From the NCBI GenBank assembly GCA_963736425.1, contig CAVTOX010000027.1, positions 1 to 64,000 on the forward strand: DNA of 64,000 nucleotides, in the 5' to 3' direction. The notes beneath the pieces were generated by a model that was not told the DNA's origin, made no database searches, and saw nothing but the letters and a program-made list of their open reading frames with translations. The position numbers and the translations under genes were made by a program. How positions within the stretch are numbered: position 1 is the first letter of the stretch; each line of letters begins with the position of its first letter. Source of the DNA: Prado023 sp963736425. GTDB taxonomy: Bacteria > Actinomycetota > Actinomycetes > S36-B12 > CAIYMF01. This document shows positions 61,557 through 64,000 of this stretch, one piece after another.

Positions 61557-63719
61557 GTGTCCGACACCGCGACCCAACCGCACGTGGAGGAGCCGACGGC
61601 GCAGGCCGTCGAGGGTCTCGTCGCCACGGCCAGCACTCCGCCGGCGGAACAACTGCCCGCTGATCGTTTCGCCGACCGCGAGCTCTCCTGGCTGTCGTTC
61701 AACGAGCGGGTCCTCGAGCTCGCCGAGGACGAGTCCCTGCCCCTGCTCGAGCGGGCCAAGTTCCTGGCGATCTTCGCATCCAACCTCGACGAGTTCTTCA
61801 TGGTCCGGGTTGCTGGGCTCAAGCGACGCATCGACGCCGGGATCGCCGTGCGGGCTGCCAGCGGGCTCATGCCGCGCGACCTGCTCGAGCTGATCCTGAG
61901 CCGGACACGCCTGCTGATGGACCGGCACGCGACCTGCTTCGGCGACTCCGTGCTCCCCGGCCTGCGAGCTGAGGGGATCCAACTCCTGCGCTACACCCAG
62001 GCCAGCGACGACGAGCGCGCCCTGCTCCAGCGGACGTTCGCCGAGAAGGTGTTCCCGGTGCTGACGCCCCTTGCGGTCGATCCAGCACACCCGTTCCCCT
62101 ACATCTCCGGGCTGAGCCTCAACCTCGCCGTCGTCGTGCGCAACCCCAGCACCGGGACCGAGCTGTTCGCCCGCGTGAAGGTGCCGCAGAGCCTGCCGCG
62201 CTTCCTCCAGGTCGGCCCCGAGCGGTTCGTACCCCTCGAGGACGTCATCGCGGCGAACCTGTCGGACCTCTTCCCGGGGATGGACATCCTTCAGCAGCAC
62301 TCCTTCCGGGTCACCCGGAACGAGGATCTCGAGGTCGAGGAGGACGACGCCGAGAGCCTGCTCAAGGCCCTCGAGCGCGAGCTCAACCGCCGCAAGTTCG
62401 GCCCACCCGTCCGGCTCGAGGTCGAGCGCTCGATCGACCCGTACGTGCTCGAGCTGCTGGTCCGCGAGCTGGGGATCTCCGAGGAGGAGGTCTTCTCGCT
62501 CCCCGGGCCGCTGGACCTCACCGGGCTCTGGACGATCGTCGGCCTGGACCGCGAGGACCTCAAGGAGGCCAAGTTCCTGCCCAAGACCTCCCCCCAGCTC
62601 ACCGATGTCGAGACCGCTGCGCCCCCGGACGTCCTGGAGGCGATGCGCGACCACGACGTGCTGCTGCACCACCCCTACGACAGCTTCTCCACCAGCGTCC
62701 AGCGCTTCCTCGAGCAGGCGGCCGCGGACCCCAAGGTCCTGGCCATCAAGCAGACGCTGTACCGCACGTCGGGGGACTCCCCGATCGTCGATGCCCTGAT
62801 CGACGCGGCGCAGGCGGGCAAGCAGGTCCTGGCCCTGGTGGAGATCAAGGCCCGGTTCGACGAGCGGGCCAACATCTCCTGGGCGCGCAAGCTGGAGCGT
62901 CAGGGCGTGCACGTCGTCTACGGGCTCGTGGGCCTCAAGACGCACTGCAAGCTCAGCATGGTGGTCCGCGACGACGGCGAGCGGCTGCGACGCTACGTGC
63001 ACATCGGCACTGGCAACTACCACCCGAAGACCGCCCGACTCTACGAGGACCTGGGCCTGCTCACGGCCGACCCCGCCGTCGGCGAGGACGTCTCGAACGT
63101 GTTCAACGTGCTGTCCGGCTACTCGATGAACACCACCTACAACCGGCTGCTCGTGGCCCCGCACTCGATCCGGACCGGCCTGGTCGAGCGGATCGAGCGG
63201 GAGGTCACCCACCACCGGGCCGGCCGCCCGTCGCGGGTGCGATTCAAGTGCAACTCCATCGTCGACGAGGGCATCATCGACGCCCTGTACCGGGCCTCGC
63301 AGGCGGGGGTCCCGGTCGACATCTGGGTCCGTGGCATCTGCGCGGTGCGCCCGGGGGTGCCGGGCCTGAGCGACAACATCCGGGTGCACTCGGTGCTGGG
63401 TCGATTCCTCGAGCACAGCCGGGCCTACGAGTTCGCCAACGGTGGCGACACGGAGACCTGGATCGGCTCGGCGGACTTGATGCACCGCAACCTCGACAGG
63501 CGCGTCGAGGTCCTGGTCCGGCTCGGGGCCGAGCACTCCGCCCAGGTCTCCACGCTGATCGACATGGGCTTCGACCAGTCCACCAAGGCCTGGATCGGCC
63601 AGCCCGACGGAAGTTGGACGCCGCACGTCACGGACGCCGACGGTGAGCCGTGCCGCGACCTCCAGGAGCACCTGATCGAGGTCCGGGCCGCGCGACCCCG
63701 ACGCACGCCCGCGGGCTGA
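61557..63719 (+). CDS. ppk1: Polyphosphate kinase 1
   Basis: PPK1 makes polyphosphate from ATP. The GTG at 61557 has GGGAGG upstream; the TTG at 61530 is not supported. The 720-residue protein has the N domain (DRELSWLSFNERVLELAEDE), the head domain and two catalytic domains: YVHIGTGNYHPKTARLYEDL with the phosphorylated His, and IGSADLMHRNLDRRVEVLVR with the second His. A TAGACT -10 box lies at 61521-61526. With phoU and senX3-regX3 it forms the phosphate theme. Confidence 0.93.
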   Translation: MSDTATQPHVEEPTAQAVEGLVATASTPPAEQLPADRFADRELSWLSFNERVLELAEDESLPLLERAKFLAIFASNLDEFFMVRVAGLKRRIDAGIAVRAASGLMPRDLLELILSRTRLLMDRHATCFGDSVLPGLRAEGIQLLRYTQASDDERALLQRTFAEKVFPVLTPLAVDPAHPFPYISGLSLNLAVVVRNPSTGTELFARVKVPQSLPRFLQVGPERFVPLEDVIAANLSDLFPGMDILQQHSFRVTRNEDLEVEEDDAESLLKALERELNRRKFGPPVRLEVERSIDPYVLELLVRELGISEEEVFSLPGPLDLTGLWTIVGLDREDLKEAKFLPKTSPQLTDVETAAPPDVLEAMRDHDVLLHHPYDSFSTSVQRFLEQAAADPKVLAIKQTLYRTSGDSPIVDALIDAAQAGKQVLALVEIKARFDERANISWARKLERQGVHVVYGLVGLKTHCKLSMVVRDDGERLRRYVHIGTGNYHPKTARLYEDLGLLTADPAVGEDVSNVFNVLSGYSMNTTYNRLLVAPHSIRTGLVERIEREVTHHRAGRPSRVRFKCNSIVDEGIIDALYRASQAGVPVDIWVRGICAVRPGVPGLSDNIRVHSVLGRFLEHSRAYEFANGGDTETWIGSADLMHRNLDRRVEVLVRLGAEHSAQVSTLIDMGFDQSTKAWIGQPDGSWTPHVTDADGEPCRDLQEHLIEVRAARPRRTPAG

Positions 63720-63726
63720 CATGAGT

Positions 63727-63740
63727 TCACCTTCGGGTGA
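63727..63740 (+). terminator. Small UUCG-loop hairpin after ppk1
   Basis: TCACC-TTCG-GGTGA is a 5-bp stem with the very stable UUCG tetraloop, seven bases after the ppk1 stop. It can be partly extended by ATG with CAT at its flanks. It may slow RNA polymerase between ppk1 and the CYTH gene, but it is short. Confidence 0.45.
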
Positions 63741-63755
63741 CATGCTGACCCCCTC

Positions 63756-64000
63756 GTGAGTACTGACACGCACTACCGGAAGGCCGACGTGAGCGAGTCC
63801 TCGACCCCCGAACGGGCAGCGGAGCGCAAGCTGCGCGTCCACGCCCTGTTCCGCATGCCAGACCTCGTCGGCCTGGTTCCCGGACTCGCCGGGAGCACAG
63901 TCGACACCGGGATCACGCGGGTGGACCGGCGACCCGCGGTGCAGGTGCGCGCGGTCTACCACGACACCGAGGACCTGCGCCTGATCCGCTGGGGAGTGAC
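63756..64000 (+). CDS. CYTH-domain protein (CYTH/CHAD family), N-terminal part only
   Basis: From a GTG at 63756 the open frame reads off the window end. After a short leader it has KLRVHALFRMPDLVGLVPGL and QVRAVYHDTEDLRLIRWGV, the start of a CYTH domain (triphosphate tunnel metalloenzyme). Such genes beside ppk1 often carry a CHAD domain that binds polyphosphate. The CHAD part would lie beyond the window. Confidence 0.75.
   Translation, partial: MSTDTHYRKADVSESSTPERAAERKLRVHALFRMPDLVGLVPGLAGSTVDTGITRVDRRPAVQVRAVYHDTEDLRLIRWGV

Noticed and set aside
63721..63745. A PHO box between ppk1 and the CYTH gene.
   Set aside because: Only one TCACC unit is present; the other arm is its complement, so it is a hairpin rather than a direct repeat.
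61419..63962. An 847-residue minus-strand open frame.
   Set aside because: It is antisense to ppk1, which is a clear, complete gene on the plus strand.

Overview
The window is chromosomal DNA of a high-G+C actinobacterium. Pointers are mycothiol genes (mshA, mshD), a CarD RNA-polymerase factor, an HbhA-like Lys-rich protein, a SenX3-RegX3 pair, MsiK-type sugar ATPases, GTG starts, leaderless-looking promoters and many ATGA/GTGA gene overlaps. I see no phage, IS element, CRISPR array or rRNA. One tRNA-Thr is present. The genus cannot be named from this sequence alone.

Layout. 1-7.5 kb (minus strand): an operon for a membrane-bound hydrogenase-like / complex I-like complex in the same gene order as Mycobacterium tuberculosis Rv0081-Rv0087 (ArsR regulator, 20-kDa Fe-S subunit, ND5-like subunit, HycD, HycP, HycQ, HycE). 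The large subunit lacks the Cys pairs that bind Ni-Fe. 7.6-9 kb: small Cys-rich and secreted proteins behind a CsoR/CstR-type palindrome, plus a broken polyferredoxin gene. 9.1-18.4 kb: a two-component system, a DUF2202 protein, an alpha/beta hydrolase, a GNAT-AAA+ fusion, a rhomboid-like membrane protein, a Rieske protein, a DUF393 protein behind a second CsoR/CstR-type palindrome, TrmO and the tRNA. 18.9-32.3 kb: a maltodextrin-type ABC importer with two tandem binding proteins, MalF, MalG, a GH13 glycosidase and its ATPase, followed by a second MsiK-type ATPase with a DUF4032 kinase-like gene.

32.6-45.6 kb: core genes in blocks known from mycobacteria: rlmB-cysS-ispF-ispD-carD with an LpqE-like lipoprotein; regX3-senX3 divergent from phoU across a PHO-box-like repeat; mshA-ybjN-gpm; DUF2516 divergent from an XRE regulator and an HbhA-like gene. 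45.7-52.8 kb: asparaginase, a BKACE enzyme, a DUF4388-type protein, then dtd, ygfZ, a Fur regulator, a nitrobindin-like protein, DsrE, and a DUF4395 gene preceded by a Cys-containing leader peptide. 52.9-64 kb: a NYN-domain protein, a complete histidine utilisation operon (hutH-U-I-G), a thioredoxin-like protein, a GlnR-type regulator, mshD, polyphosphate kinase and the start of a CYTH-type protein.

Themes that join the genes are maltodextrin import and hydrolysis, phosphate sensing and polyphosphate (senX3-regX3, phoU, ppk, CYTH), mycothiol and sulfur/thiol handling, and histidine catabolism. About a dozen otherwise conserved genes carry single-base frame breaks, including core genes such as senX3, phoU and mshD. 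I read these mainly as indel errors in the assembly rather than true pseudogenes.
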